Source of the DNA: Streptomyces griseoflavus
Lineage (GTDB): Bacteria > Actinomycetota > Actinomycetes > Streptomycetales > Streptomycetaceae
DNA length: 64,000 nt
NCBI RefSeq assembly: GCF_014649995.1
Contig: NZ_BMUC01000010.1
Coordinates: 152,814-216,813, forward strand
Reading direction: 5' to 3'
Below the pieces are notes generated by a model that saw only the letters and a program-made list of their open reading frames with translations, did not search any database and was not told the DNA's origin. Positions 16,812 to 25,417 of the stretch are shown piece after piece. Made by a program: the position numbers and the translations under genes. The first letter of the stretch is position 1; every line of letters begins with the position of its first letter.

Positions 16812-17837
16812 ATGGGCCGCGACGACGGGGGCGTCGGCAACAGCGCGTACGGCAGGAAGAAGTTCAGGAGGTCGAAGGCACACTTCGCGGACCGGATCAC
16901 CGCGGACGGCCGGGATTCCTGGCCGGTGGAGGCGGGGCGCTACCGGCTGGTGGTGAGCCGCGCCTGTCCGTGGGCGAGCCGGGCCCTGGTGTCCCGGCGG
17001 CTGCTCGGTCTGGAGGACGCGCTGTCCCTGGCCGTGACGGACCCGGTGCAGGACGACCGGAGCTGGCGCTTCACCCTGGACCCGGACGGCCGGGACCCGG
17101 TGCTCGGCATCCGGTTCCTGAGCGAGGCGTACGAGCGGCGCGAGAGGGAGCACCCGGGCGGGGTCAGCGTGCCGGCGGTCGTGGACGTACCGAGCGGGAA
17201 GCTGGTCACCAACGACTACCAGCAGATCACTCTGGACCTGGCCACCGAGTGGACGGCCCTGCACCGCGAGGGGGCGCCCGACCTGTACCCGGAGGCGCTG
17301 CGCGACGAGATCGACGCCGTCGTGGAGGCCGTGTTCCAGGACGTCAACAACGGCGTGTACCGGGCGGGTTTCGCCACGGACCAGGAGGAGTACGAGGCCG
17401 CGTGCACGGCCGTGTTCCGGCGGCTGGAACTGCTGGCGGGACGGCTGGAGCGGCAGCGGTACCTGGTCGGTGACACGATCACCGAGGCGGACATCCGGCT
17501 GTTCACCACACTGGTGCGGTTCGACGCCGTGTACCACGGCCACTTCAAGTGCAACCGCTGGAAGCTGGCGGAGAACCGGGTGCTGTGGGGTTACGCCCGC
17601 GACCTCTACCAGACGCCGGGATTCGGCGACACCGTGGACTTCGACCACATCAAGCGGCACTACTACCAGGTGCACACGGGGATCAACCCGTCCGGCATCG
17701 TGCCGCTCGGCCCCGACCTGTCCGGCTGGACGACGCCCCACCACCGTGAGGAGCTGGGCGGCCGGCCGTTCGGGGACGGCACTCCGCCGGGGCCCGTACC
17801 GGCCGGCGAGGAGGTGCCCGCACGGGGCCGCCCCTGA
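16812..17837 (+). CDS. glutathionyl-hydroquinone reductase-like protein (ECM4/Xi-class GST fold)
   Basis: A 341-aa protein of the ECM4 family. The catalytic Cys lies in SRACPWASR, which in glutathionyl-hydroquinone reductases removes a thiol adduct from quinones, and the C-terminal helical GST domain carries the family DIRLFTTLVRFD and HFKCNRW motifs and the NPSGIVPLGP tail. Streptomyces make mycothiol rather than glutathione, so the physiological thiol may be mycothiol; this is inference. The ATG at 16812 follows AGGAGAGC. A DUF4235 gene starts 59 bases downstream, probably in the same transcript. Confidence 0.85.
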   Translation: MGRDDGGVGNSAYGRKKFRRSKAHFADRITADGRDSWPVEAGRYRLVVSRACPWASRALVSRRLLGLEDALSLAVTDPVQDDRSWRFTLDPDGRDPVLGIRFLSEAYERREREHPGGVSVPAVVDVPSGKLVTNDYQQITLDLATEWTALHREGAPDLYPEALRDEIDAVVEAVFQDVNNGVYRAGFATDQEEYEAACTAVFRRLELLAGRLERQRYLVGDTITEADIRLFTTLVRFDAVYHGHFKCNRWKLAENRVLWGYARDLYQTPGFGDTVDFDHIKRHYYQVHTGINPSGIVPLGPDLSGWTTPHHREELGGRPFGDGTPPGPVPAGEEVPARGRP

Positions 17838-17896
17838 CCGCCCGGCCCGACCGACATCCACCGAACACCATCACGAGACCGATCCGGGAGATCGAC

Positions 17897-18208
17897 GTGG
17901 CGAAGAAGAGCAAGAAGGCGAAGAACAAGATGCCCCTGGCGTACAAGCCGGTCGGGTTCGTACTGGGCTGGACGAGCGGCACCCTGGCCGGGATGGCCTT
18001 CCAGAAGACCTGGAAGGTGATCCGGCACGAGGACAACGCGCCGGACGCCCTGGACCGGGACCGCCGCTGGGGCGAGATCCTGCTGGCCGCCGCCATCCAG
18101 GGCGCCATCTTCGCGGTGGTGCGCAGTGTCGTGGACCGGGCGGGCGCCAAGGCGATCGAGCGTTCCACGGGCAGCTGGCCGGTCCCGGACGACGGCGGCC
18201 GCGACTGA
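17897..18208 (+). CDS. DUF4235 membrane protein
   Basis: A 103-aa protein with a Lys-rich N-terminus (KKSKKAKNK), a first hydrophobic segment (GFVLGWTSGTLAGMAF), the conserved polar WKVIRHEDNAPDALD, and a second membrane helix (ILLAAAIQGAIFAVVRSVVDRAGAKAI). This is the DUF4235 layout found widely in actinobacteria; function is unknown. The GTG at 17897 is preceded by GGGAGA. It ends nine bases from the convergent VOC gene, leaving almost no room for a terminator. Confidence 0.85.
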   Translation: MAKKSKKAKNKMPLAYKPVGFVLGWTSGTLAGMAFQKTWKVIRHEDNAPDALDRDRRWGEILLAAAIQGAIFAVVRSVVDRAGAKAIERSTGSWPVPDDGGRD

Positions 18209-18217
18209 GGTGAGGGT

Positions 18218-18610
18218 TCAGCCCTGCTTCGGCGCCGTCGGGGTGCCCCGGCGGACGACGAAGGAGTGGCCCGCCGGGTCGGCGTAGCCGCGTTCCTCGG
18301 CGGGCCCCGCGGGGTCGCCCGACTCGATCGGGCGGCCCCCGAGACTCACGATCCGGCGTTCCACCGCGTCCAGGTCGTCCACCACGAACTCGAGGTGCGC
18401 CTGGAGGGAGTTCTCCGGGCGCGGCCAGCTGGGCGCGGTCGCGTTGGCGTCGCGGCGCAATGCCAGCCGGAAGCCGTCGGCGGCCCGGATCTCCACCCGG
18501 TTGGCGTTGGCGCCGGCCTCGTCGGCTCCCAGCAACTCCTTGTAGAACTCGGCGAGTTTCTCGGGCTCGGCGCAGTCGAGCACCACCACGCCCGTCGTCA
18601 CCAGTGCCAT
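18218..18610 (-). CDS. VOC (glyoxalase/bleomycin-resistance) superfamily protein
   Basis: A 130-aa two-module VOC-fold protein: VVVLDCAEPEKLAEFYKELLGA opens module one and LEFVVDDLDAVERRIVSLGG opens module two, ending with YADPAGHSFVV. A Glu and His at the usual metal-contact strands are present, but the substrate cannot be assigned; members range from isomerases and dioxygenases to drug-binding resistance proteins. The ATG at 18610 has GGAGGA four bases upstream. Confidence 0.8.
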   Translation of the reverse strand: MALVTTGVVVLDCAEPEKLAEFYKELLGADEAGANANRVEIRAADGFRLALRRDANATAPSWPRPENSLQAHLEFVVDDLDAVERRIVSLGGRPIESGDPAGPAEERGYADPAGHSFVVRRGTPTAPKQG

Positions 18611-18858
18611 GTCTCCTCCGGGGTCCCGGTGCGGGGCGCTGCTGCCCCGCCCTGTAGGGGGAACCTGTCCCCGCTCGCCGGTTTCAGTCGGACCTCCCCG
18701 CACGGAGGCGACACGGAAGAACTCGGTCGCAATGCGAAGACATATGTCAACCGGGCATGCTCAAATGCAGTCGACCGAAGGTAACTTGCGGGGCAGGCAA
18801 CGCCGTTGGGAGCCCTCCCCGCCTCCGTTGCGCCCAGCAGGCTGGAGGAGATGGCCTC
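18611..18858. other. divergent promoter region of the VOC and STAS genes
   Basis: About 250 bases with no gene. It contains GACATATGTC, a perfect 10-bp palindrome at 18739-18748 in a comparatively AT-rich patch that may mark the STAS promoter or an operator. Confidence 0.35.
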
Positions 18859-19239
18859 GTGCGGTACGAACCCGCGCCGCTGACCCGGCATCTGCGCGTC
18901 CGCCAGGACCGGGGACACACGGTGCTGGAGTTCCGCGGCGAGATCGACATCGCCGCGGCCGCGGAGATCGTCCCGCACCTGGACATGGCGACCACCGACC
19001 CGAAGGCGCGGATCGTGATCGATCTGACCCGGGTCGAGTTCTTCGACTGCTCGGGCCTGCGCCTGCTGTACCGGGCGCGGCACCGGACGGCGGACGGGCC
19101 GGGGAGCCTGCGCCTCGTCTGCGCGCATCCGTTGACCCTGCGCATGCTCCGCATCACGGGTCTGTCCCGGCTGCTGCCCCCGTGGCCGACCCTGGAGGCG
19201 GCCCTGGGGCGGCCGGAGTCCGCGTCCGGCCCGGCCTGA
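18859..19239 (+). CDS. STAS-domain anti-sigma factor antagonist-like protein
   Basis: A 126-aa single STAS domain. The core is GHTVLEFRGEIDIAAAAEI and ARIVIDLTRVEFFDCSGLRLL, followed by LRLVCAHPLTLRMLRITGL. Anti-sigma antagonists bind an anti-sigma kinase and are switched by phosphorylation of a Ser directly after the Asp of the DS(S/T)G motif; here the motif is D-C-S-G, so that position is Cys. The GTG at 18859 has GGAGGAG eight bases upstream; longer in-frame readings begin without one. It may be a non-phosphorylated or redox-sensitive variant, or use the following Ser. Confidence 0.82.
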   Translation: MRYEPAPLTRHLRVRQDRGHTVLEFRGEIDIAAAAEIVPHLDMATTDPKARIVIDLTRVEFFDCSGLRLLYRARHRTADGPGSLRLVCAHPLTLRMLRITGLSRLLPPWPTLEAALGRPESASGPA

Positions 19240-19383
19240 CGGCGACCGGGGCCGCCGGCACCTCCCCGGGGGCGCCCGCCGTGCGCCCCTCCACGCTTCC
19301 GCCGCACTTGTCGGATCCTCAACTTCCTTGTCTGGCCCGCGAACTGGCGGGCATCCGGACTGACAGGAAGGAGGGCCGTCGCC

Positions 19384-20046
19384 ATGACGACTCCCGTGAA
19401 GGCAATGACCGCGCGCGTTCCCGGCTGGGTGAAAGTGGTCGGCTCGGTGGTGCTCCTGCTGGCCGTGCTGTTCGCCGGCCTGCGGCTCAGCGTGCTGCCC
19501 GGCCTGAAGGACCTGTTCGGTACGGAGACCCGGGACCGCTCGGGCCCCGCGCTCCTGGAGTCCATCCAGGACATCAGCCGTTACGACGCCGCCTCGGGCA
19601 ACTTCCAGGTCGTGGTGGACCTGGAGAAGGACGCCAAGTTCCTGCCCGACGCGGTCCGCGGCAGCCGCACGCTCTACGTGGGCGCGGGCACCGTCGACGC
19701 CTATGTCGACCTCGGCGCGCTGGGCAAGGACGACGTACGGGTCGACGAGGACCGCACGTCGGCGACGCTGCGTCTGCCCCACGCGCGCCTGGGCACACCG
19801 GCGCTGGATCCCGAGCGCTCCTACGCCGTCTCCAAGCAGCGCGGGCTGTTCGACCGGCTCGGCGACCTCTTCTCCGACAACCCCAACAGCGAGCAGGCCG
19901 TGCAGAAGCTCGCGGTGCGGCACATCGGTGACGCGGCGAAGGAGAGCGGACTCACCGCCCGGGCCGAGACCAACACCACCGAGATGCTCGAAGGTCTGCT
20001 GCGCTCCCTGGGGTTCGAGAAGGTGCGCGTGACCTACGGCGACTGA
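19384..20046 (+). CDS. DUF4230 membrane-anchored protein
   Basis: A 220-aa protein with one N-terminal membrane helix (residues about 17-37) and an extracytoplasmic DUF4230 domain. The domain has the family features of alternating strands (NFQVVVDLEKDAKFLP, TLYVGAGTVDAYVDLG) and a C-terminal helical part ending LLRSLGFEKVRVTYGD. Function is unknown. The ATG at 19384 has AAGGAGG eight to ten bases upstream. The VanZ-family gene follows 59 bases later on the same strand. Confidence 0.82.
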   Translation: MTTPVKAMTARVPGWVKVVGSVVLLLAVLFAGLRLSVLPGLKDLFGTETRDRSGPALLESIQDISRYDAASGNFQVVVDLEKDAKFLPDAVRGSRTLYVGAGTVDAYVDLGALGKDDVRVDEDRTSATLRLPHARLGTPALDPERSYAVSKQRGLFDRLGDLFSDNPNSEQAVQKLAVRHIGDAAKESGLTARAETNTTEMLEGLLRSLGFEKVRVTYGD

Positions 20047-20105
20047 GCACCCCGGCCGGGGGTAACAGCCGTACCACTGACGGAAGTTGACGACTGGAGG
20101 ACCGC

Positions 20106-20582
20106 ATGGCCCGCGCCGCCCCACGACCGCTCCCGCTGCCCCTGCGGCTGCTGGTGCTGCTGTGTGCCATCGTCTTCATGGTCGTCTTCGCGGTGGTGCT
20201 GGCCCAGCTCACGCTGCAGCCCTCGCCCGCCTCCGAGGCACTGACCCATACCAATCTGCACCCGGGCCGCTCCCTGCGGGCCTATCTCGACCAGCCCGCG
20301 CTGCGCGACGCCGTGCGCCAGATCGGCGGCAACATCCTGCTCGGCGTCCCCTTCGGTGTCCTCGCGCCGGTCGTCGCACCGCGCACCCGTGGTTTCCTGC
20401 GCGTGCTGGTGCTGACGGCCGTGGTGATGCTGCTGGTCGAGGTCGCCCAGGGGTTCCTGGTGACCGGACGCGCCTTCGACATCGACGACGTCATCCTGAA
20501 CACCAGCGGGGCGCTGATCGGCTATCTGCTCGTGGGCCGTCGCCTCAGCCGCGCGGTGCACGCGCGGAAGCCGAAAGCCTGA
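20106..20582 (+). CDS. VanZ-family membrane protein
   Basis: A 158-aa protein with four predicted membrane helices (LLVLLCAIVFMVVFAVVLA; GGNILLGVPFGVLAP; VLVLTAVVMLLVEVAQGF; VILNTSGALIGYLLVG) and the VanZ-like signatures N-I-L-L-G-x-P-F-G and R-A-F-D-I-D-D-V-I-L-N. VanZ proteins confer low-level teicoplanin resistance in enterococci; most chromosomal homologues have unknown roles in the envelope. The ATG at 20106 has GGAGG four to five bases upstream. A strong terminator follows. Confidence 0.85.
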   Translation: MARAAPRPLPLPLRLLVLLCAIVFMVVFAVVLAQLTLQPSPASEALTHTNLHPGRSLRAYLDQPALRDAVRQIGGNILLGVPFGVLAPVVAPRTRGFLRVLVLTAVVMLLVEVAQGFLVTGRAFDIDDVILNTSGALIGYLLVGRRLSRAVHARKPKA

Positions 20583-20590
20583 CCGGCCGG

Positions 20591-20622
20591 CGGCGGGCGC
20601 CGGGTCCTCCCGGCGCCCGCCG
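20591..20622. terminator. strong bidirectional terminator
   Basis: CGGCGGGCGCCGGG (20591-20604) and its exact complement (20609-20622) form a perfect 14-bp stem with a four-base loop, eight bases after the VanZ stop codon and 52 bases from the end of the convergent gene at 20675. Confidence 0.85.
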
Positions 20623-20674
20623 CGGGGCTCCAGGGCAGCCGTGCCGGCGCCCGGACCGACGCGGCACGTCGTGC

Positions 20675-20950
20675 CTAAGGCCGTTCGTCCCGTTCCCGCC
20701 GCTCCTGGGGGAAGCGGCGCACGGTCCAGGTGAGCTTGTCGCCGCCCACCCAGCGGACGGTGTCCGGATCGTCCAGGTCGTGGACCGTGATCCCGAAGGC
20801 GGCGGCGGCTTGCAGCACGTCGGTGAGCGTCCTGGCCTCACCGACCACCTGTCCGTCGATCTCCACGATCCGGAACGGCGGGGTCCCGGGCTGTACCCCC
20901 AGCACCATGATCCGCGGGTGCGACATGTACGGGCTCGCGCTTTCCGTCAT
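20675..20950 (-). CDS. conserved hypothetical small protein (91 aa)
   Basis: A 91-aa cytoplasmic protein with alternating short strands and helices (RIMVLGVQPGTPPFRIVEIDG, EARTLTDVLQAAAAFGITVHDLDDPDTVRWVGGDKLTW). I recognise it only as a small protein of a type seen in many Streptomyces genomes; no function is known to me. The ATG at 20950 is used; ATG at 20926 is an alternative because AGG lies too close to the first start. It is divergent from the PHP-domain gene. Confidence 0.65.
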   Translation of the reverse strand: MTESASPYMSHPRIMVLGVQPGTPPFRIVEIDGQVVGEARTLTDVLQAAAAFGITVHDLDDPDTVRWVGGDKLTWTVRRFPQERRERDERP

Positions 20951-21043
20951 GCCTTCGAGGGTAGAGCGCAAACCGGACGAACGCGGCGTCCGCCGTCGTG
21001 CGGTCGTACCCGCCGTGGGGAACCCTGGAGCGAGGAGGTGGCG

Positions 21044-22084
21044 ATGGAACCCGTCGAGGCGCTGGAACGGATCGCCTTCCTGCTGGAGCGGTCCCTGGCA
21101 CCGACGTACCGCGTCCGGGCCTTCCGCACCGCCGCGCGCACCCTGTCGGAGCTCGGCGCGGACGGGGTGCGCGAACGGGCGGCGGCCGGGACGCTGGAGG
21201 GGCTCAAGGGAGTCGGGCCGAAGACCGCGCAGGTGGCGTACGAGGCACTGGCCGGCGAGGAACCCGGATATCTGCGGAAGCTGGAGGACGAGGCGGAGCG
21301 CCGGCCCGCGGACCGGGACGGGCAGCCCTTGCGCGACCTGCTGCGCGGGGACTGCCATCTGCACTCCGACTGGTCGGACGGCGGCAGCCCGATCGAGGAG
21401 ATGGGCCGCACCGCCGCCGCGCTGGGGCACGAGTGGGCCGTGCTGACGGACCACTCGCCGCGGCTGACCGTGGCGCGCGGGCTGTCGGCCGGCCGGCTCC
21501 GCGAGCAGCTGGACGTGGTCGCGGAGCTCAACGAGACGTGGGCGCCGTTCCGGCTGCTGACCGGGATCGAGTGCGACATCCTCGAGGACGGCACCCTCGA
21601 CCAGGAGCCGGAGCTGCTGGAGCGGCTGGACGTCGTGGTGGTGTCCGTGCACTCGAAGCTCCGCATGGACGCGCGGTCGATGACCCGCCGCATGGTGTCG
21701 GCCGTGCGCGACCCGCACTCCGACGTCCTCGGCCACTGCACCGGACGCCTGCTCACCGGGCGCGGCCGGCCCGCATCCGAGTTCGACGCCGACGAGGTGT
21801 TCGCGGCGTGCGCGGAGACCGGCACCGCGCTGGAGATCAACAGCCGGCCGGAGCGGCTCGACCCCCCGCGCCGGCTGCTGCGCCGTGCGGTCGAGGCGGG
21901 TGTGCTGTTCTCCGTCGACACCGACGCGCACGCGCCGGGCCAGCTGGACTGGCAGATCCTCGGGTGCGCCCGGGCGCAGGAGTGCGGGGTGCCGCCGGAG
22001 CGGGTGGTCACCACCTGGTCCCTGGACGAGGTGCTGGCGTGGGCCCGGGAACGGAAGGTGCCCTCCGGAGTGACGGGCGGCTGA
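21044..22084 (+). CDS. PHP-domain phosphoesterase with helix-hairpin-helix N-terminus (PolX-like)
   Basis: A 346-aa protein. Residues about 1-85 resemble the 8-kDa/HhH region of family X polymerases (RVRAFRTAARTL, EGLKGVGPKTAQVAYEAL), and a PHP domain follows with metal motifs DCHLHSDWSDG, TDHSPRL, IECDI, SVHSKL, HCTGR and DTDAHAP. There is no polymerase palm domain, so it is a PolX C-terminal-like stand-alone phosphoesterase/exonuclease candidate with a DNA-binding HhH. The ATG at 21044 has GAGGAGG six bases upstream. It may form a transcript with the HAD and FUSC genes downstream. Confidence 0.85.
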   Translation: MEPVEALERIAFLLERSLAPTYRVRAFRTAARTLSELGADGVRERAAAGTLEGLKGVGPKTAQVAYEALAGEEPGYLRKLEDEAERRPADRDGQPLRDLLRGDCHLHSDWSDGGSPIEEMGRTAAALGHEWAVLTDHSPRLTVARGLSAGRLREQLDVVAELNETWAPFRLLTGIECDILEDGTLDQEPELLERLDVVVVSVHSKLRMDARSMTRRMVSAVRDPHSDVLGHCTGRLLTGRGRPASEFDADEVFAACAETGTALEINSRPERLDPPRRLLRRAVEAGVLFSVDTDAHAPGQLDWQILGCARAQECGVPPERVVTTWSLDEVLAWARERKVPSGVTGG

Positions 22085-22120
22085 GGTGGTACCCGTCCCC
22101 GCCCTCAGGAAGGAGCGCGT

Positions 22121-22777
22121 ATGGAACGGGCTGCCGTGTTCGACGTGGACGGCACTCTGGCCGACACCAATCACCTGCATGTGACGGCCTGGTGGGAGGC
22201 GTTCCGGCAAGCGGGCCACCAGGTGCCGATGCACGCCGTCCACCGGGCCGTGGGACTGCCCTCCTCCGACCTCGTCGCCCATCTGCTCGGTGAGGACCGG
22301 GACACCGGACGCGACGAGGAACTGAGCGCCGCGCACAAGGCGCTGTACGGGCAGTACTTCGACCGGCTGCCGCCGCTGCCGGACGCCGGACGGCTGCTGA
22401 AACGGCTGCACCGGGACGGCTGGGCGGTGGTGCTCGCCACCTCGGCCGGCGGCGCGGAGCTGAGCGCGCTGCGCCGGGCGATCGGCGCCGACGAGGCCAT
22501 CACCGCGACGGCGAGCGCCGACGACGTCGAGCGGGGCAAGCCCGCGCCGGAACCCGTCGAGCACGCCCTGGAACTGGCCGGGGTACCGGCCGCGCGGGCG
22601 GTCTTCGTCGGTGACACGGTGTGGGACATGCGGGCGGGCAGCCGCGCCGGGGTGCGCTGCGTGGGCGTCCTGTGCGGGGGCATCCCGCGGGCCGACCTGG
22701 AGGAGGCCGGCGCGGAAGCGGTCTACGACGGTCCGGCTCACCTCCTGGCGTCCCTGGCGGACAGTCCCCTGGCATGA
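22121..22777 (+). CDS. HAD-superfamily hydrolase (beta-phosphoglucomutase/phosphatase-like)
   Basis: A 218-aa HAD enzyme. Motif I is FDVDGTLADT (nucleophile D8, acid D10), motif II the Thr/Ser in VLATSAGG, motif III Lys in ERGKPAPE, and motif IV GDTVWDM. The four-helix cap between motifs I and II classes it with small-molecule phosphatases and phosphomutases (subfamily I). Substrate is unknown. The ATG at 22121 has AGGAAGGAG upstream; spacing to the FUSC gene is 30 bases. Confidence 0.88.
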   Translation: MERAAVFDVDGTLADTNHLHVTAWWEAFRQAGHQVPMHAVHRAVGLPSSDLVAHLLGEDRDTGRDEELSAAHKALYGQYFDRLPPLPDAGRLLKRLHRDGWAVVLATSAGGAELSALRRAIGADEAITATASADDVERGKPAPEPVEHALELAGVPAARAVFVGDTVWDMRAGSRAGVRCVGVLCGGIPRADLEEAGAEAVYDGPAHLLASLADSPLA

Positions 22778-22807
22778 GGTGCCGGGCGGACGGGATACCC
22801 GCAGGGC

Positions 22808-24022
22808 ATGGTGCGTACGTGGGAAGAGATGCCGCCGGGTGAGACCGGCGGGCAGGTCTCGGCGGTCGCCAGGCTGCGGGAGGCCGTGCGCTGGGACGCG
22901 CGGTCCGTCGCACGGGCGGCGCGGGCCGCCTGGCGCGGGCCGGGGCGGGAACGGGACCTGCTCGTCCAGTCGCTGAAGGCCGCGGCGGCGGCACTGCTGG
23001 CCTGGGTGCTGGCGCAGGTCTGGCTCGGCGATCCGATGGCCCTGATGGCGCCGTGGGTGGCGCTGGTGCTGGTGCAGGCCACGGTCTACAGCTCGATCCT
23101 CCAGGGCACCCGGCAGTTCGCGGCGATCTGCGTGGGAGCGCTGGTGGCCTCGGGGGCGCAGGCCGTCACCGGGGACACGACGGGCGCGCTCGCGCTGTCC
23201 GTGCCGGTGCTGGTGCTGCTGTCGAACTGGCCGCGCTTCGGCGACCAGGGCATCTACGCCGCCACCACGGCGGTGTTCACCATCGCCACGGGGACGGTGA
23301 GCGCGGCCGCGGTCGGTCACCGGCTGGGCCAGGCCGCACTCGGCGCGGTCATCGGGATCGCCGTGAACGCGCTGGTGCTGCCGCCGATCCATCTGCGCGA
23401 CGTACGGGAGAACCTGTCGGCGCTGGCCCGTGAGACGGGCGAGGTGCTGCGCACCGTCGCCGGGGACCTGCGCGAGGGCGACTGGGACGGACAGACGGCC
23501 GTCGGATGGGTGGGCGCCTCCGCACGGCTCCAGGACCGTCTGGGGGCGTTGCGCTCGGCGCGGGGCTGGAGCACGGAGAGCCTGCGGCTGACCTCGGGTG
23601 TCCTGCGCGCCCTGCACCGGGCGCCGACCACGGGGCTGCCGCCGGCGGAGGAGGACGAGCGGTTCGGCCGCGTCACCGGCCACGTCACGGCGCTGACCCG
23701 CACGCTGGCGGTGGCCGCGGACGAGGAGCGCACGCCCGCCGCCCCGGACGAGGAGGTGCTGCGCTCCTACGCGGAGCTGCTGGAACTCCTCGGTGACAGC
23801 TGCCGGGCGGAGGCCGACCGGCTGCTGGGCGGGAGCGCCCGCGAGGACCCCCTGCTCGACGAGCGGACCGAGGCGGTGATGCGGGAGCTGCACGAAAGGC
23901 TGCAGGAAGGGCTGCGCGAGCACGCCGGGCAGGGCGCCGCGCGGACGGCGGTCCTGGGAGCGCTGCTGCTCCAGGCGGAGAACCTCTGGGCGGACCTCGA
24001 CGGCGGGGACCGGACCCGGTGA
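22808..24022 (+). CDS. FUSC-family (aromatic acid exporter-like) membrane protein
   Basis: A 404-aa protein with an N-terminal membrane half of several helices (LLVQSLKAAAAALLAWVLAQVWL, APWVALVLVQATVYSSILQG, FAAICVGALVASGAQAV, LSVPVLVLLSNWPRF, AALGAVIGIAVNALVLPP) and a cytoplasmic helical half. This is the half-size FUSC/ArAE layout related to AaeB and YccS, proposed to export aromatic acids. A second, unlinked paralogue is at 27910. The start at ATG 22808 is chosen by proximity to the HAD stop; an AGGG precedes it. Confidence 0.8.
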   Translation: MVRTWEEMPPGETGGQVSAVARLREAVRWDARSVARAARAAWRGPGRERDLLVQSLKAAAAALLAWVLAQVWLGDPMALMAPWVALVLVQATVYSSILQGTRQFAAICVGALVASGAQAVTGDTTGALALSVPVLVLLSNWPRFGDQGIYAATTAVFTIATGTVSAAAVGHRLGQAALGAVIGIAVNALVLPPIHLRDVRENLSALARETGEVLRTVAGDLREGDWDGQTAVGWVGASARLQDRLGALRSARGWSTESLRLTSGVLRALHRAPTTGLPPAEEDERFGRVTGHVTALTRTLAVAADEERTPAAPDEEVLRSYAELLELLGDSCRAEADRLLGGSAREDPLLDERTEAVMRELHERLQEGLREHAGQGAARTAVLGALLLQAENLWADLDGGDRTR

Positions 24023-24379
24023 CACACCTCACGCCCGCGTCCCGGCCCCACCCGGAACAGCCCGCGGGGGCCGGCCGTTGAACAGGACGTGGGTGCGGAC
24101 GGGACAGTGTCCCCGGGCCTCACCATTCGCCCACAGGGACGATCGTTCGGCTGAAGCCCTGTGGAGCCCTTCGCCGAGAGGCGACCGCCGTCCGCGCCCA
24201 CCCTCTGTCCGCCCCGGCCGTGATCCCCCCGTCACGGTCGGGGCTTTCCCTGTGCGCCGCCCCGTCGCTCACCCTCCGGCGGCACGGGAGCGACCCTCGG
24301 CCCGCCCCGCCGGAGTGAACGCCTTCGCCTCGGGGGTACCCGCCGGGTCCGCGGAGCGTACGGCCGAGAGGAGCTCAGG
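24023..24379. other. intergenic region with a terminator, no gene seen
   Basis: About 360 bases between the FUSC and epimerase genes. Apart from the hairpin at 24212-24243 and the presumed epimerase promoter, I see no gene, RNA or repeat. Confidence 0.5.
24212..24243 (+). terminator. hairpin terminator with short T tract
   Basis: CCCCGGCCGTGA (24212-24223) pairs with TCACGGTCGGGG (24232-24243) with one mismatch around an eight-base loop, and is followed by CTTTCCC. It is 190 bases beyond the FUSC stop codon. Confidence 0.6.
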
Positions 24380-25411
24380 GTGAGCAGCGCAACGGGCATG
24401 AGGGTGGTCGTGACGGGCGCCACGGGCAACGCCGGGACCAGCGTGGTGCGGGCGCTCGCGGCGGAACCGGAGGTGGCCTCCGTACGGGGGCTGGCCCGGC
24501 GGATCCCGGAGTGGTCGCCGCCGAAGACCGAGTGGTCGGCGGTGGACGTGGCCTCGGACCGGTTCGATCTCGTGGAGGAGTTCGCCGGCGCCGACGCGGT
24601 GATCCATCTGGCCTGGGCCTTCCAGCCGACGCACGATCCGGCGACCACGTGGCGCACCAATGTGCTCGGCAGCATGCGGGTGTTCGACGCGGTGGCCGAG
24701 GCGGGGGTGCCGGCGCTGGTGCACGCCTCGTCGGTCGGGGCGTACTCACCGGGCCCGAAGGACCGGACGGTGGACGAGTCGTGGCCGACGCACGGCTGGC
24801 CGGACGCCGCGTACTGCCGGGAGAAGGCGTACCTGGAGCGGGCGCTCGACACGTTCGAGCGGGACCGGCCCGGCACACGGGTGGTGCGGATGCGGCCCGC
24901 GTTCCTGTTCAAGCGGGAGTCGGCGAGCGAACAGCGCCGTATCTTCGGCGGCCGTTTCCTGCCGGGACCGATGGCACGCCCCGATCTGCTGCCGTTCCTG
25001 CCCGACATCCCGGGGCTGCCGGTCCAGGCCCTGCACACCGACGACGCGGCCGACGCCTACCGGCTGGCGGTGCTGTCCACCGAGGCGCGGGGCGCCTTCA
25101 ACCTCGCCGCCGAGCCGACCGTCGACGCGGACCTGCTCGGGGAGATGCTCGGCACCCGCCGGGTGCGGCTGCCGCGCGCCGCGGCCCGCTCGGCGGTCGC
25201 CGCCGGATGGGGGCTGCGGTTGTTGCCGGCCTCCCCCCATCTGTTCGACGCCGTGCTGAGGCTGCCGCTGATGGACTGCTCGCGGGCGCGCGACGAACTG
25301 GGCTGGCGGCCGGTGCGCACGGCGACGCAGGTGGTGGAGGAGTTCCTGCTGGGTCTGCGGCAGGGGGCGGGGGACGTGACGGAGCCGCTGCGCGGGCGCA
25401 AGGCGGGCTGA
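24380..25411 (+). CDS. NAD-dependent epimerase/dehydratase family protein
   Basis: A 343-aa extended short-chain dehydrogenase. The dinucleotide-binding motif is TGATGNAG near residues 13-20, the catalytic Tyr-x3-Lys is YCREK, and HASSVGAYSPG holds the active-site Ser. The extra C-terminal region (MDCSRARDELGWRP) is typical of sugar-nucleotide or aldehyde epimerases/reductases. No sugar cluster is adjacent, so the substrate is unassigned. It starts at GTG 24380 after a GAGAGGAGC site. Confidence 0.85.
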   Translation: MSSATGMRVVVTGATGNAGTSVVRALAAEPEVASVRGLARRIPEWSPPKTEWSAVDVASDRFDLVEEFAGADAVIHLAWAFQPTHDPATTWRTNVLGSMRVFDAVAEAGVPALVHASSVGAYSPGPKDRTVDESWPTHGWPDAAYCREKAYLERALDTFERDRPGTRVVRMRPAFLFKRESASEQRRIFGGRFLPGPMARPDLLPFLPDIPGLPVQALHTDDAADAYRLAVLSTEARGAFNLAAEPTVDADLLGEMLGTRRVRLPRAAARSAVAAGWGLRLLPASPHLFDAVLRLPLMDCSRARDELGWRPVRTATQVVEEFLLGLRQGAGDVTEPLRGRKAG

Positions 25412-25417
25412 GCGCCG

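Noticed and set aside
20675-24025. Minus-strand frame of about 1100 codons opposite the PHP, HAD and FUSC genes
   Set aside because: Only its last 91 residues, downstream of ATG 20950, form a plausible gene. The rest is antisense to three genes with clear motifs.
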